Part shown: positions 1-8,100 of the stretch, piece by piece | How positions within the stretch are numbered: position 1 is the stretch's first letter | Layout of the letters: every line of letters starts with the position of its first letter | Assembly (NCBI GenBank): GCA_033720855.1 | Contig: JAWWBR010000085.1 | Coordinates: forward strand, 1-14,652 | Length of the DNA: 14,652 nt | Origin: SMXQ01 sp033720855 | Lineage (GTDB): Bacteria; Pseudomonadota; Alphaproteobacteria; SMXQ01 | Reading direction: 5' to 3' | Made by a program: the position numbers and the translations under genes | Notes under the pieces: generated by a model | Told to the model about the DNA's origin: nothing | The model's database searches: none | What the model saw: only the letters and a program-made list of their open reading frames with translations

Positions 1-39
1 CGCGCCGGCAAGGCCGGAGAACGGGTCGAACTGGGTCAT
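1..39 (-). CDS. Possible 5' end of a divergent gene (partial)
   Basis: On the minus strand an ATG at base 39 opens a frame that runs off the window edge, giving MTQFDPFSGLAGA. Twelve of the 13 codons end in G or C, which matches the coding style of the other genes here. No strong ribosome binding site precedes it, and only 33 bases separate it from the start of the plus-strand hydrolase. A competing reading is the tail of a plus-strand gene: frame 1 is open from base 1 to a TGA at 61-63, nine bases before the hydrolase ATG. With so few residues no family can be named, and either reading or neither may be right. Confidence 0.25.
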   Translation of the reverse strand, partial: MTQFDPFSGLAGA

Positions 40-72
40 CGGGCGGAACCGTCCAAGGGTTGAGCGCTACGA

Positions 73-852
73 ATGCAGGGCACGGTAGAGATATTATCAC
101 GGGCCGATGGGCCGTCCATCGCCTATGCGCGCAGCCCCGGCAGGGCCGGCCATCGCGGGACGGATGCCCGGCCCGGGCTGATTTTTCTGAGCGGTTTCAT
201 GTCCGACATGAGCGGCATCAAGGCGACCTGGGTCGAGGCCTACGCCCAGGCGCGCGGCCTGCCGTGCCTGCGTTTCGACTATTCCGGCCACGGCGCTTCC
301 GAGGGACGATTCGAGGACGGCACCATCGGCGGCTGGCTCGACGATGCGCTGCTGATGCTCGATCGCATGACCGAAGGCCCCCAGGTGCTGATCGGCTCCT
401 CCATGGGCGGCTGGCTGGCGCTGCTGGCGGCCCTGGCCCGCCCGGATCGCGTGCGTGGGATCGTCGGCATCGCCGCGGCCCCGGACTTCACCGAGGAGCT
501 GGTGCACAGCGACATGACCGCAGCGCAACGGGCGACCCTGGAGCGGGACGGCGTGGTGTATATCGACACCCCTTACGGCGACAAGCCCTACGCCTTCACC
601 CAGAGGCTGATCGCGGAAGGCCGCGACCACCTGCTGTTGAGGGGACCCATCGCCATCCACTGCCCGGTGCGCCTGATCCAGGGTTACGCCGATGCCGACG
701 TGCCCTGGGAAACGGCGATGGCGATCATGGCCCGGCTGGAAACCGCGGACTGCACCGTGACCCTGGTCAAGGACGGCGACCACCGCCTGTCCCGGCCCGG
801 GGACCTGGACAAGATCGGCGCCGCCGTATCGGATATCCTCCCGGCCGCTTGA
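73..852 (+). CDS. Alpha/beta hydrolase, ABHD10-like serine esterase/thioesterase
   Basis: This is a complete 259-residue alpha/beta hydrolase. Visible elements are the GFMSDMSGIKA oxyanion region (about 41-51), the RFDYSGHGASEG stretch (67-78), the nucleophile elbow GSSMGGW with Ser110, an acid candidate Asp207 in GYADADVPW, and His237 in KDGDHRLS. The whole pattern, including GPQVLIGSSMGGW and the late CPVRLIQGYADADVPW, follows the ABHD10 family. The mitochondrial member of that family removes S-acyl groups and hydrolyses acyl-glucuronides. Activity as a cytoplasmic esterase or thioesterase is inferred, and the substrate is unknown. No signal peptide is seen. The ATG at 73 is chosen because homology begins soon after it, although the upstream ribosome site is weak. 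The gene converges on the SDR gene, with only six bases between the two stops. Confidence 0.88.
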   Translation: MQGTVEILSRADGPSIAYARSPGRAGHRGTDARPGLIFLSGFMSDMSGIKATWVEAYAQARGLPCLRFDYSGHGASEGRFEDGTIGGWLDDALLMLDRMTEGPQVLIGSSMGGWLALLAALARPDRVRGIVGIAAAPDFTEELVHSDMTAAQRATLERDGVVYIDTPYGDKPYAFTQRLIAEGRDHLLLRGPIAIHCPVRLIQGYADADVPWETAMAIMARLETADCTVTLVKDGDHRLSRPGDLDKIGAAVSDILPAA

Positions 853-858
853 GCGCGA

Positions 859-1779
859 TCAACGGGACGGCCCAAGCGGCGGAGCGATAAGCCCTTCTGC
901 CGCCGCGATGGCGGTAAGGCCGGCGCGGTAATCCGGATAGAGAAGCCGAACGCCCAGCTCATCCTTGATGCGGGCATTCCGCACCCTTCTGTCGTCGGCC
1001 CAGAAGCTCTTGGCCATTTCCGAAAGCGTTGCGTCGGCGAGCCGCTCGGCGGGCGGCGGCGGCAGGCCCAGAAGGCCTGCGGCGAATTCGATCACCGCCG
1101 CCGGCTCTGCCGGCTCGTCGTCGCAGACGTTGTAGACGGCGCCCGGGTTCGGCGCCGCCATCGACGCCCGCAGCACGGCGACGATGTCGGCGACATGGAT
1201 GCGCGAAAACAGGTGTCCCGGGGCGATGATCCGTTTCGCCGTCCCGGCCCGCAGCTGGTCGAGGGCGCTGTGCCCGGGCCCGTAGATCCCGGCGAGGCGA
1301 AAGACGTGGACAGGAAGGCCCGTCTCGCGCCAGGCATCGAGCCATTGCCGTTCGGCCACGGCGCGCCGACGGCTGCGATCCGAACTCGGCGCCAGGGCCG
1401 AGGCCTCGTCGACCCACGCACCCCCGCGATCGCCGTAGACGCCTGTCGTCGACAGGTAGCCGATCCAGCGAAGAGGCGGGTCCCCCGCCAAGGCCGAGGC
1501 CAAATCGTCGCGATGATGGCGGAGCACGATATCGCCGCCGCCATCGGGCGGTATCGAGACCAGGAGATGGGTGGTGCCGCGAAGGGCCTCCGGGGCAAGC
1601 GGGGCGTTCCCGTCAAAGGCAAATACATCGATCTCCGGATCCGTCGATGCCGCCTCGTCGCGCCCGGACCGCGTCGTGCCCGCCAGGCCGAACCCGTCCC
1701 CGGCGAGCGCGCGGCAGAGCGCGCGGGCGCTGTAGCCCAAGCCGAAACAGAAGAGTCGCGATGACGCCGCCCTGGCCAT
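859..1779 (-). CDS. YeeZ-like atypical SDR family NAD(P)-binding protein
   Basis: The 306-residue product has a Rossmann fold of the extended, atypical SDR type. The dinucleotide-binding loop is GLGYSARAL (13-21). Further marks are the HLLVSIPP strand, the YLSTTGVYGDRGGAWVDE stretch around the usual catalytic Ser/Thr, and FRLAGIYGPG. The usual YxxxK pair is not evident after the serine region: the helix there reads RRRAVAERQW. It may therefore bind nucleotide without standard dehydrogenase activity. This matches the YeeZ/SDR_a5-like group, whose substrates are unknown. It lies 27 bases after the stop of the two-helix membrane protein gene and probably shares its transcript with that gene and fzlA. 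Its ribosome site is weak. Assignment to the SDR fold is firm; the function is not. Confidence 0.85.
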   Translation of the reverse strand: MARAASSRLFCFGLGYSARALCRALAGDGFGLAGTTRSGRDEAASTDPEIDVFAFDGNAPLAPEALRGTTHLLVSIPPDGGGDIVLRHHRDDLASALAGDPPLRWIGYLSTTGVYGDRGGAWVDEASALAPSSDRSRRRAVAERQWLDAWRETGLPVHVFRLAGIYGPGHSALDQLRAGTAKRIIAPGHLFSRIHVADIVAVLRASMAAPNPGAVYNVCDDEPAEPAAVIEFAAGLLGLPPPPAERLADATLSEMAKSFWADDRRVRNARIKDELGVRLLYPDYRAGLTAIAAAEGLIAPPLGPSR

Positions 1780-1806
1780 GGTTCCGGTTGGGCCGGTGGT
1801 TCCGCC

Positions 1807-2307
1807 TCACCCGTCCGCTTGCGGCTCGTCGGGAAGATCGAGGTACTGGCGGGCGAAGGTTTCCCAATCGCCCTCGGGTCCGTCGCAGACGATGCTCGGA
1901 TCGGCCGCCAGGCGCATGGAAATGCCGCCGCAATCCCACAGCTCGCGCCAGCCCTGCTCGCTGCCGAAGGCACGTTCGAGCACCCGGATCCGCACCTTCT
2001 TGAGAACCCATTTCGGCAGGATCAGGACCCCGGCGATGACCAGGACGAGAAGCAGCGTGAGACCGGGCTCGATACCCGAGGTGGCGATGGTATAGATGAC
2101 GACGAAGGCGATCAGCGCGATCGGTCCCCAATTTTCGTAGGCGTTATAGACCGGCGATCCCGGCCGGTTGAGGATGGCGATCTTGGTGCCGAAATGGATC
2201 CGCCCGAGGAGATAGGACCGGTAGATCAGTTCATGGGGCGACTCATCGCCCGTGCGGGGACCGAGTTCTTCGAGGGGAGATAAGGTTTCGCTCTTGCTCG
2301 CGCTCAT
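1807..2307 (-). CDS. Hypothetical membrane protein with two transmembrane helices
   Basis: I do not recognise a named family. The 166-residue protein has a soluble N-terminal part of about 60 residues, including YRSYLLGRIHFGTKIAI. Two closely spaced hydrophobic helices follow (about 61-79 and 82-101), separated by a short SGIEPG turn, which suggests a hairpin with both ends on the same side. The basic stretch KWVLKKVRIR after helix 2 suggests a cytoplasmic C-terminus by the positive-inside rule. The tail contains GWRELWDCGGISMRL and GDWETFARQYLDLP, which look folded rather than disordered. The ATG at 2307 lies 18 bases after the fzlA stop, so co-transcription with fzlA is likely and a role at the membrane or division site is possible. 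That link rests on position only. Confidence 0.75.
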   Translation of the reverse strand: MSASKSETLSPLEELGPRTGDESPHELIYRSYLLGRIHFGTKIAILNRPGSPVYNAYENWGPIALIAFVVIYTIATSGIEPGLTLLLVLVIAGVLILPKWVLKKVRIRVLERAFGSEQGWRELWDCGGISMRLAADPSIVCDGPEGDWETFARQYLDLPDEPQADG

Positions 2308-2325
2308 AAAAGTCTCTCGATGCCG

Positions 2326-2994
2326 TCAAAAATCCAGGTCAGCGTAGCACTTGGGCGGCGGTAGGCCGGCGACGTGATCGGCCAGAATGGGGCGGAAGGA
2401 CGGCCGCGATTTGATTCGCGCGTACCACTCCTTGGCGGGCTCGAACTTATCCCACGGCACGTCGCCGATATAGTCCAAGGTGGAGACATGGGCGGCGGCG
2501 GCGATGTCGGCCAGTGAAAACCGCTCGCCGGCGAGCCAGTTGCGGCGCTCGACCAACCAGCAGATGTATTCCATATGCACCTGCAGGTTGCTGTGGCCGG
2601 CGCGGATCGCTTCCGAATTGGGCTCGCCCAGACCCAGGAAGCGCTTCTGGATCTTCTCTCCGGTCAGGTTGCGGGTCACTTCCCGGTCGAACTTCAGGTC
2701 GAACCAGGCCACCAGTCGCCGCACCTCGGCCCGCCCCACCGGATCCTCGCCGATGAGCGGGGGATCGGGATAGACCTCGTCCAGGTACTCCGCGATGACG
2801 CCGGAATCCGCAAGCACCGTACCGTCGTCTTCCACCAGCACCGGCACCTGGCCGGCCGGATTGAGGGCGAGGAATTCGGGACGCCGCAACCACACCTTCT
2901 CCGCCTCCAGTTCGAACGGCAGGGTCTTCTCGCCGAGAACCACGCGCACCTTGCGCGAGAACGGGGACAGAAGGAGGTGATAGAGGCGCCGCAT
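2326..2994 (-). CDS. fzlA: FzlA-like FtsZ-binding GST-fold division protein
   Basis: The 222-residue protein has a complete glutathione S-transferase fold. The thioredoxin-like N-terminal domain carries Ser10 in LLLSPFSRKV, the cis-proline loop NPAGQVPVL (45-53) and ADSGVIAEYL (62-71). The helical C-terminal domain includes WLAGERFSLADIAAAA and EWYARIKSRPSFRPIL. The protein ends in PPPKCYADLDF. The YADLDF tail (217-222) and the DWF/FDLKF-EVTR region are hallmarks of alphaproteobacterial FzlA rather than detoxifying GSTs. In Caulobacter, FzlA binds and curves FtsZ filaments, and its C-terminal tail is needed for signalling to septal wall synthesis. The ATG at 2994 has an AGG about six bases upstream. 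The gene is followed closely by the two-helix membrane protein gene. The division role is inferred from family likeness, and a plain GST is the alternative. Confidence 0.82.
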   Translation of the reverse strand: MRRLYHLLLSPFSRKVRVVLGEKTLPFELEAEKVWLRRPEFLALNPAGQVPVLVEDDGTVLADSGVIAEYLDEVYPDPPLIGEDPVGRAEVRRLVAWFDLKFDREVTRNLTGEKIQKRFLGLGEPNSEAIRAGHSNLQVHMEYICWLVERRNWLAGERFSLADIAAAAHVSTLDYIGDVPWDKFEPAKEWYARIKSRPSFRPILADHVAGLPPPKCYADLDF

Positions 2995-3040
2995 AACGAC
3001 CTAATCTAGAACAATCGAAGCGGCCGCGAAACCGCATGAA

Positions 3041-3076
3041 GGCGGGCGGCCGGCATAAGCGACGGAATTGCCCGCC
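3041..3076 (-). terminator. Weak hairpin after the methyltransferase gene
   Basis: The 103 bases between the methyltransferase stop and the fzlA start contain a 7-base inverted repeat, GGCGGGC (3041-3047) with GCCCGCC (3070-3076), around a 22-base loop. No T-tract follows on the minus strand and the loop is long. It could slow or end transcription but is not a convincing intrinsic terminator. No clear promoter for fzlA is visible in the same gap either. Confidence 0.2.
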
Positions 3077-3097
3077 GCTTGAGGGCTCGCGCGAGGC

Positions 3098-4036
3098 TTA
3101 CGGAAGGATCTCCTGCGACCGCCAGGCACGCCACGGCAGGGTGCGGGGACGAACCCCGCCGCTCAGCCGAACCCGGCCGGTGATCTCGCGTCCCTTGACG
3201 ACCCCCTCGAAATCGTGGCGCACGATCCTGTGGTCGATCTCTCCGGTCGCCGAGAACGATACCCGCGGCCCGGCTATGACGGCGCCGTGAATCGGCATCG
3301 GTTGCAGGCCGACGACGACTTGGCCCGCCATGTCCTGAAAGCGTTGCGTGATTTCGGCGCGGTAGCGGAGCGCCCCCTCGAAGGAGCCGGGATGGGCGGT
3401 CTCCCAGTTCCACCTGCCCGCCACCCGGCCCGGCACCACCCACAAATAGACGACACCCTCTTTCCCGCCGGGGCTTTCGACCACCCGTGCCCCGTCGGGG
3501 CGCCAGCGGCCCAGATGATACTCGTGAGACACCACCCGCGTCCCGGGTGCCAGCGTGCGCAGCAGTTTGGGGCGCAATTTCAGCACCACCTCGGGATAGA
3601 GAAACATCGTCACCACGCTGGCGCGGCTGATATCGGTCTTGAAGATGTCGCGGACGAAGAATCGGGCCCGGTCGCCGAGCCCCAAGGCCTGGGCCCGGCG
3701 GTTGGCGATATCCACGAGCTTCTCGTTGAGGTCGACGCCGATCCCGCGCGCGCCGAAGCGCCGGGCCGCGGCGATGACGATGCGTCCATCACCGCTGCCG
3801 AGATCGATGAGGAAGTCCTCGCCGCTGACCTTGGCCAGGCCGAACATGGCATCGAGGACGCCGGGATGCGAGCCCTCGTAGGGGACATCGAGGTCCTTGG
3901 ATGCCTCCCGCACCTCCTCGGGCACGTCCTGCGCCATGGCGGCGGTCCCGTGAGCCGCGGCCAGCAGGGCGGCGGCAAGGATCAGCGCCGCCCGCCATCC
4001 CCGGCCGCCGGCGCGACCATCAGAAACGCGTGACAC
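3098..4036 (-). CDS. FAM173-like class I SAM-dependent methyltransferase with N-terminal signal peptide
   Basis: The 312-residue product starts at a GTG whose ribosome site is GGAGG, nine bases upstream. An earlier in-frame ATG at 4093 would add 19 unlikely residues. Residues 1-35 look like a Sec signal peptide: an Arg-rich start, a hydrophobic core ALILAAALLAAA, and an AMA/QD cleavage site. The methyltransferase domain follows, with motif I DLGSGDGR (78-85), the acidic residue in GVDLNEKL (about 100-107), VRDIFKTDIS, TMFLYPEV and GTRVVSHEYHLGRW. This order matches the FAM173 family, whose mitochondrial member methylates a lysine of the ATP synthase c subunit. The last 110 residues form a separate beta-rich region of unknown role. 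The start overlaps the end of the transporter gene by 17 bases, so the two are probably translated together. A signal peptide on a SAM-dependent enzyme is odd; a membrane anchor is the alternative. Confidence 0.85.
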   Translation of the reverse strand: MSRVSDGRAGGRGWRAALILAAALLAAAHGTAAMAQDVPEEVREASKDLDVPYEGSHPGVLDAMFGLAKVSGEDFLIDLGSGDGRIVIAAARRFGARGIGVDLNEKLVDIANRRAQALGLGDRARFFVRDIFKTDISRASVVTMFLYPEVVLKLRPKLLRTLAPGTRVVSHEYHLGRWRPDGARVVESPGGKEGVVYLWVVPGRVAGRWNWETAHPGSFEGALRYRAEITQRFQDMAGQVVVGLQPMPIHGAVIAGPRVSFSATGEIDHRIVRHDFEGVVKGREITGRVRLSGGVRPRTLPWRAWRSQEILP

Positions 4037-4991
4037 GCTCTTCTTCCTCCGCCCCCGGATCACGCACCGGGCGGCGCGCCCAGACGGCGGCAAGCGCCGC
4101 GCCGGACAGGTTGTGCCAGACGCTGAAGACGGCCCCGGGCAGGGCCGCGGCGGCGGAGAAGAACTGGGTCGCCAGCGCCACCCCGAGGCCCGAGTTCTGC
4201 ATCCCGACCTCTATGGCCAGGGTCCGGCAGGTCCGCGCGTCGACGCCGCAGAACGCGGGGATGCCATAGCCCGCGGCCAGTCCCAGGAGGTTGTGCAAGA
4301 CCACCGCGAGAATCAGCCCCCAGACGATGTCGGCACCGGCGGTGGCGTTGAGGGCAACGACGATGGCGATGATGGCGACGATGGCGAGCACGGAAATCGT
4401 CGGGAAGAGGCTCCTCAGACGATCCAGCCGGGCGCCCAGATAGTGGTTGGCGACGATGCCCAGCGTCACCGGCAGGATGATCACCTTGAGGATCGACAGC
4501 AGCATCTCGACCACCGGCACCGCAACCATATGCCCGGCGTAGAGCCAGGTCAGGATCGGCGTCAAAGCGACCGCCAGGAAGGTGGACAAGGTGGTGAGGG
4601 TGATCGATAGGGCGACATTGGCGCGGGCCAGGTAGCAGATCACGTTGGAGGCGGTCCCCCCGGGGCACGCCCCGACCAGGATGAGACCGATCAGCAATTC
4701 CAGCGGCAGTTGCATGGCTTGCGCGACCAGCCACGCCGCCGCCGGCATGATGCCGAATTGCAGGGCCAGGCCGAAGCCGACGATGCCCGGCCGTTTCGCG
4801 ACCTCGGTAAAATCTCGGGCCGACAGGGTCAGCCCCATGCCGAACATCACCACGCCCAGAAGGGGGACGATGGCCGGCTTGAGGAGGGTGATCGGCTGGG
4901 GGAGGAAGATCGCCACCACCGTGGCGGCAATCGCCAAAAGCGGAAATGCGGTGGTCAACGCGACTGCGGATTGCCGGTGCAAGGTGATCAT
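4020..4991 (-). CDS. Bile acid:sodium symporter (BASS) family transporter
   Basis: The 323-residue protein is almost entirely hydrophobic, with about nine or ten membrane helices. It carries the two crossover motifs of the BASS family: GACPGGTASN (107-116), followed by VICYLARANVALSIT, and EVGMQNSGLG (261-270). Members import or export organic anions with sodium; bacterial relatives handle bile acids, pantoate-type acids or pyruvate. The substrate cannot be read from the sequence. The length is usual for bacterial members. The ATG at 4991 lacks a good ribosome site. The 3' end overlaps the start of the exported methyltransferase, which suggests one transcript and possibly related tasks. The gene lies 136 bases downstream of gltB. 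Confidence 0.9.
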   Translation of the reverse strand: MITLHRQSAVALTTAFPLLAIAATVVAIFLPQPITLLKPAIVPLLGVVMFGMGLTLSARDFTEVAKRPGIVGFGLALQFGIMPAAAWLVAQAMQLPLELLIGLILVGACPGGTASNVICYLARANVALSITLTTLSTFLAVALTPILTWLYAGHMVAVPVVEMLLSILKVIILPVTLGIVANHYLGARLDRLRSLFPTISVLAIVAIIAIVVALNATAGADIVWGLILAVVLHNLLGLAAGYGIPAFCGVDARTCRTLAIEVGMQNSGLGVALATQFFSAAAALPGAVFSVWHNLSGAALAAVWARRPVRDPGAEEEERVTRF

Positions 4992-5089
4992 CTGCTGTTA
5001 TGGCTTGGCGGCCCCTCTGCGCGCGGCGGCTCGGCGATCGCCTCGGAGTGTAAAACACCGGCGGCGCAAAGAGAACCGCAGGCGGAGCG

Positions 5090-5109
5090 GCGCGGCGCCG
5101 GCGCCGCGC
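5090..5109. repeat. Perfect 20-base GC palindrome after gltB
   Basis: In the 136 bases between the gltB stop and the transporter start, GCGCGGCGCC is followed directly by its exact reverse complement. As RNA it can fold into a very stable hairpin once a few central bases form the loop. On the minus strand it lies 18 bases past the gltB stop, a typical terminator position, but no T-run follows directly. It may be a weak terminator or an RNA-stability stem. Short GC palindromes also arise by chance in DNA of this composition. Confidence 0.4.
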
Positions 5110-5127
5110 TTGGGCCCGGGCAGCACC

Positions 5128-8100
5128 TCAGGCGCTGACGATGCCGGAGTCGGCGGTCAAGGGATGCTCGAGGAGCGGGACCATTTCCTTGGGCACCACA
5201 TGCCAGAAGCGCGGCAAGACGCGGGCCCAGTCATTGAGCAACCGCGCGGCGAACCGGGATTGCGTCTGGGCGACGTGGGTTTCCACCAACCGCCTCAGTC
5301 GCTTTTCCCAATAGGGCGTGACGACCCGCTCCCACACCAGGGTCTCGGGATTGAGCTTGTGTTCGAAGTTGAGATCCGGGTCGTAGACGAAGGCGACGCC
5401 GCCGGTCATGCCGGCGCCGAAGTTGTCTCCAACCGGCCCGAGGATCACGGCGACGCCGCCGGTCATGTACTCGCAGCCGTTGGAGCCGCATCCTTCGACG
5501 ACGGCGATGGCGCCGGAATTGCGGACGCAGAACCGTTCCCCGGCCTGGCCGGCGGCGAACAGCCGGCCCGCGGTTGCGCCGTAGAGCACGGTGTTGCCGA
5601 TGATGGTGTTTTCGTTGGATACCAGCGGGGACGAGGCCAGGGGCCTGAGCACGATGGTGCCGCCCGAAAGCCCCTTGCCGGTGTAGTCGTTGGCATCGCC
5701 GAACACCTCGAGCTTGATCCCCTGGACGGCGAAGGCCCCGAGGGACTGCCCCGCGGTGCCGCGCAGCCGCACCGTCACTTGCCCCGTTTCCAGGCCGTCC
5801 ATGCCGAACCGCTTGGTGATCGCGGAAGAGAGCTTGGCGCCGATGGCGCGCTGGGTGTTGCGCACGTTGTAGGCGAGCTGCATCTTTTCGCCGGCTTCCA
5901 ATGCGGCGGCGGCGTCGCGGATCATTTCCGCATCGAGGGTCTCGGGGACATCGTTGCGCTCTCCGTCCTCGAGCGTGCAGAACCGCGGGTAGTCCCCCGA
6001 ATCCGCCTGCACCAGCAGGGGATTGAGGTCGAGGTCGTCGAGGTGCTCGGAACCGCGGCTGACCTGGGTCAGGAGGTCGGTCCGGCCGATGATCTCCTCG
6101 AGCGAGCGGGCGCCCAAGGACGCCAGGATCTCGCGCACCTCCTCGGCGATGAAACTCATCAGGTTGACCACCTTTTCCGGGGTGCCGACGAATTTGTCGC
6201 GCAGCTTCGGGTTCTGGGTGCACACGCCCACGGGACAGGTGTTGGAGTGACATTGGCGCACCATGATGCAGCCCATGGCAACCAGGGCGATGGTCCCGAT
6301 GCCGAATTCCTCGGCGCCCAGCAGGGCCGCCATGACGACGTCGCGCCCGGTCTTCATCCCCCCGTCGACGCGCAGCGTGACCCGATGGCGCAGCTGGTTG
6401 AGGGTGAGCACCTGGTTGACCTCCGACAGGCCCAGTTCCCACGGCAGTCCGGCATATTTTATGGAGCTTTGCGGGCTCGCGCCGGTGCCGCCCGAATGCC
6501 CCGAGACCAGGATGACGTCGGCCTTGGCCTTGGCGACGCCGGCGGCGATGGTGCCGATCCCGGTCTGCGAGACCAGTTTGACGCAGACCTTCGCCTCCGG
6601 GTTGATCTGCTTGAGGTCATAGATCAGCTGGGCAAGGTCCTCGATGGAATAGATATCGTGGTGGGGCGGCGGCGAGATCAGGGTGATGCCCGGGGTCGAA
6701 TGGCGCAACCGCGCGATCATCTCCGACACCTTGATCCCGGGAAGCTGCCCGCCCTCGCCGGGCTTGGCGCCCTGGGCGATCTTGATTTCCAACTCGCGGC
6801 AATTGTTGAGGTACTCCGCGGTCACGCCGAAGCGGCCGGAGGCGACCTGCTTGATGGCGCTCGAGGCATTGTCGCCATTGGGTCGGGGCCGGTAGCGCGA
6901 GGGGTCCTCGCCACCCTCGCCGGAATCCGACTTTGCGCCCATCCTGTTCATGGCGATCGACAAGGTCTCGTGGGCCTCGGGCGACAGGGCGCCGAGCGAT
7001 ATTCCCGGCGCCACCAGGCGCTTGCGGATGTCGGTGATGGACTCAACCTCGTCGACGTCGACGGCCTCCGGCACCTCCTTGAAATCCAGCAGGTCGCGCA
7101 GGTTGATCGGCTGGCCGGCCCGTGACGCCTCGGAGAAACGGCGGTAGACGGCGTAGGATTCCGTGGTCACCGCATTCTGCAGGGTATGGATGAGGTCGCC
7201 GTGCAGGCCGTGGGCTTCGCCCGACCGCCGGAAGTTGTAGAAGCCGCCGATCGGCAGGGTGCCGCCGGCGCCGCCAAAGGCCTCGTCGTGCAGGTCCACC
7301 ACCTTGCGTTCGATGCCGCTCAGCCCGATCCCGGAAATCCGCGAGGTCATGCCGGGGAAAAACTCGGCGACCAAGGCGCGGCTCAGCCCCACGGCCTCGA
7401 AGTTGTAACCGCCGCGATAGGAAGACAGGACCGAAATCCCCATCTTGGACATGACCTTGAGCAGGCCCTGGTTGACCGCACTCTTGTAATTGGCGACGCA
7501 TTCCTCGACGGTCATGCCCTCGAACAGGCCGCGGCGGTGGCGGTCCTTGATGCTGTCCTCGGCAAGATACGCATTGATGGTGGTGGCCCCGACCCCGATC
7601 AGGACGGCGAAGTAATGCACGTCCATGCATTCGCCGCAGCGGACGTTGAGCGAGGTGAAGGTGCGGAGCTGTTGACGGACGAGATGGGTATGCACGGCTC
7701 CCGTCGCCAGGATCATCGGGATGGCGGCGCGATCGGGGCCCATATTCTGGTCGCTGAGGATGACATGGATGGCGCCCTCGCGGACCGAATCCTCGGCTTC
7801 GCGCTGGATCCTGTCGATCGCTTCGCGCAGGGCGCCCTCGCCCTTGCCGACCTCGAAGGTGCAATCGATTTCGACCGCCTCGTCGCCCATTTCGCCGGGC
7901 ATGGCGGCGAACTCGGCATTGCTGAGCACCGGGCTCTCCAATTGGAGAAGGCGCATTTGCTGATCGTCCTCATCGAGGATGTTGCCGAGATTGCCGAGCC
8001 GGGTCTTCAGGCTCATCTGGTAATTTTCGCGCAGACTGTCGATCGGCGGATTGGTCACCTGAGAGAAGTTCTGCCGGAAGAAATGGTGCAGCCCCCGGTA

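Noticed and set aside
4645..7125. An 826-codon open frame on the plus strand, antisense to gltB and the transporter
   Set aside because: Its translation is a mirror of the GC-rich coding strand, rich in Gly, Asp, His and Arg and without recognisable domains. The opposite strand encodes clear GltB and BASS sequences.
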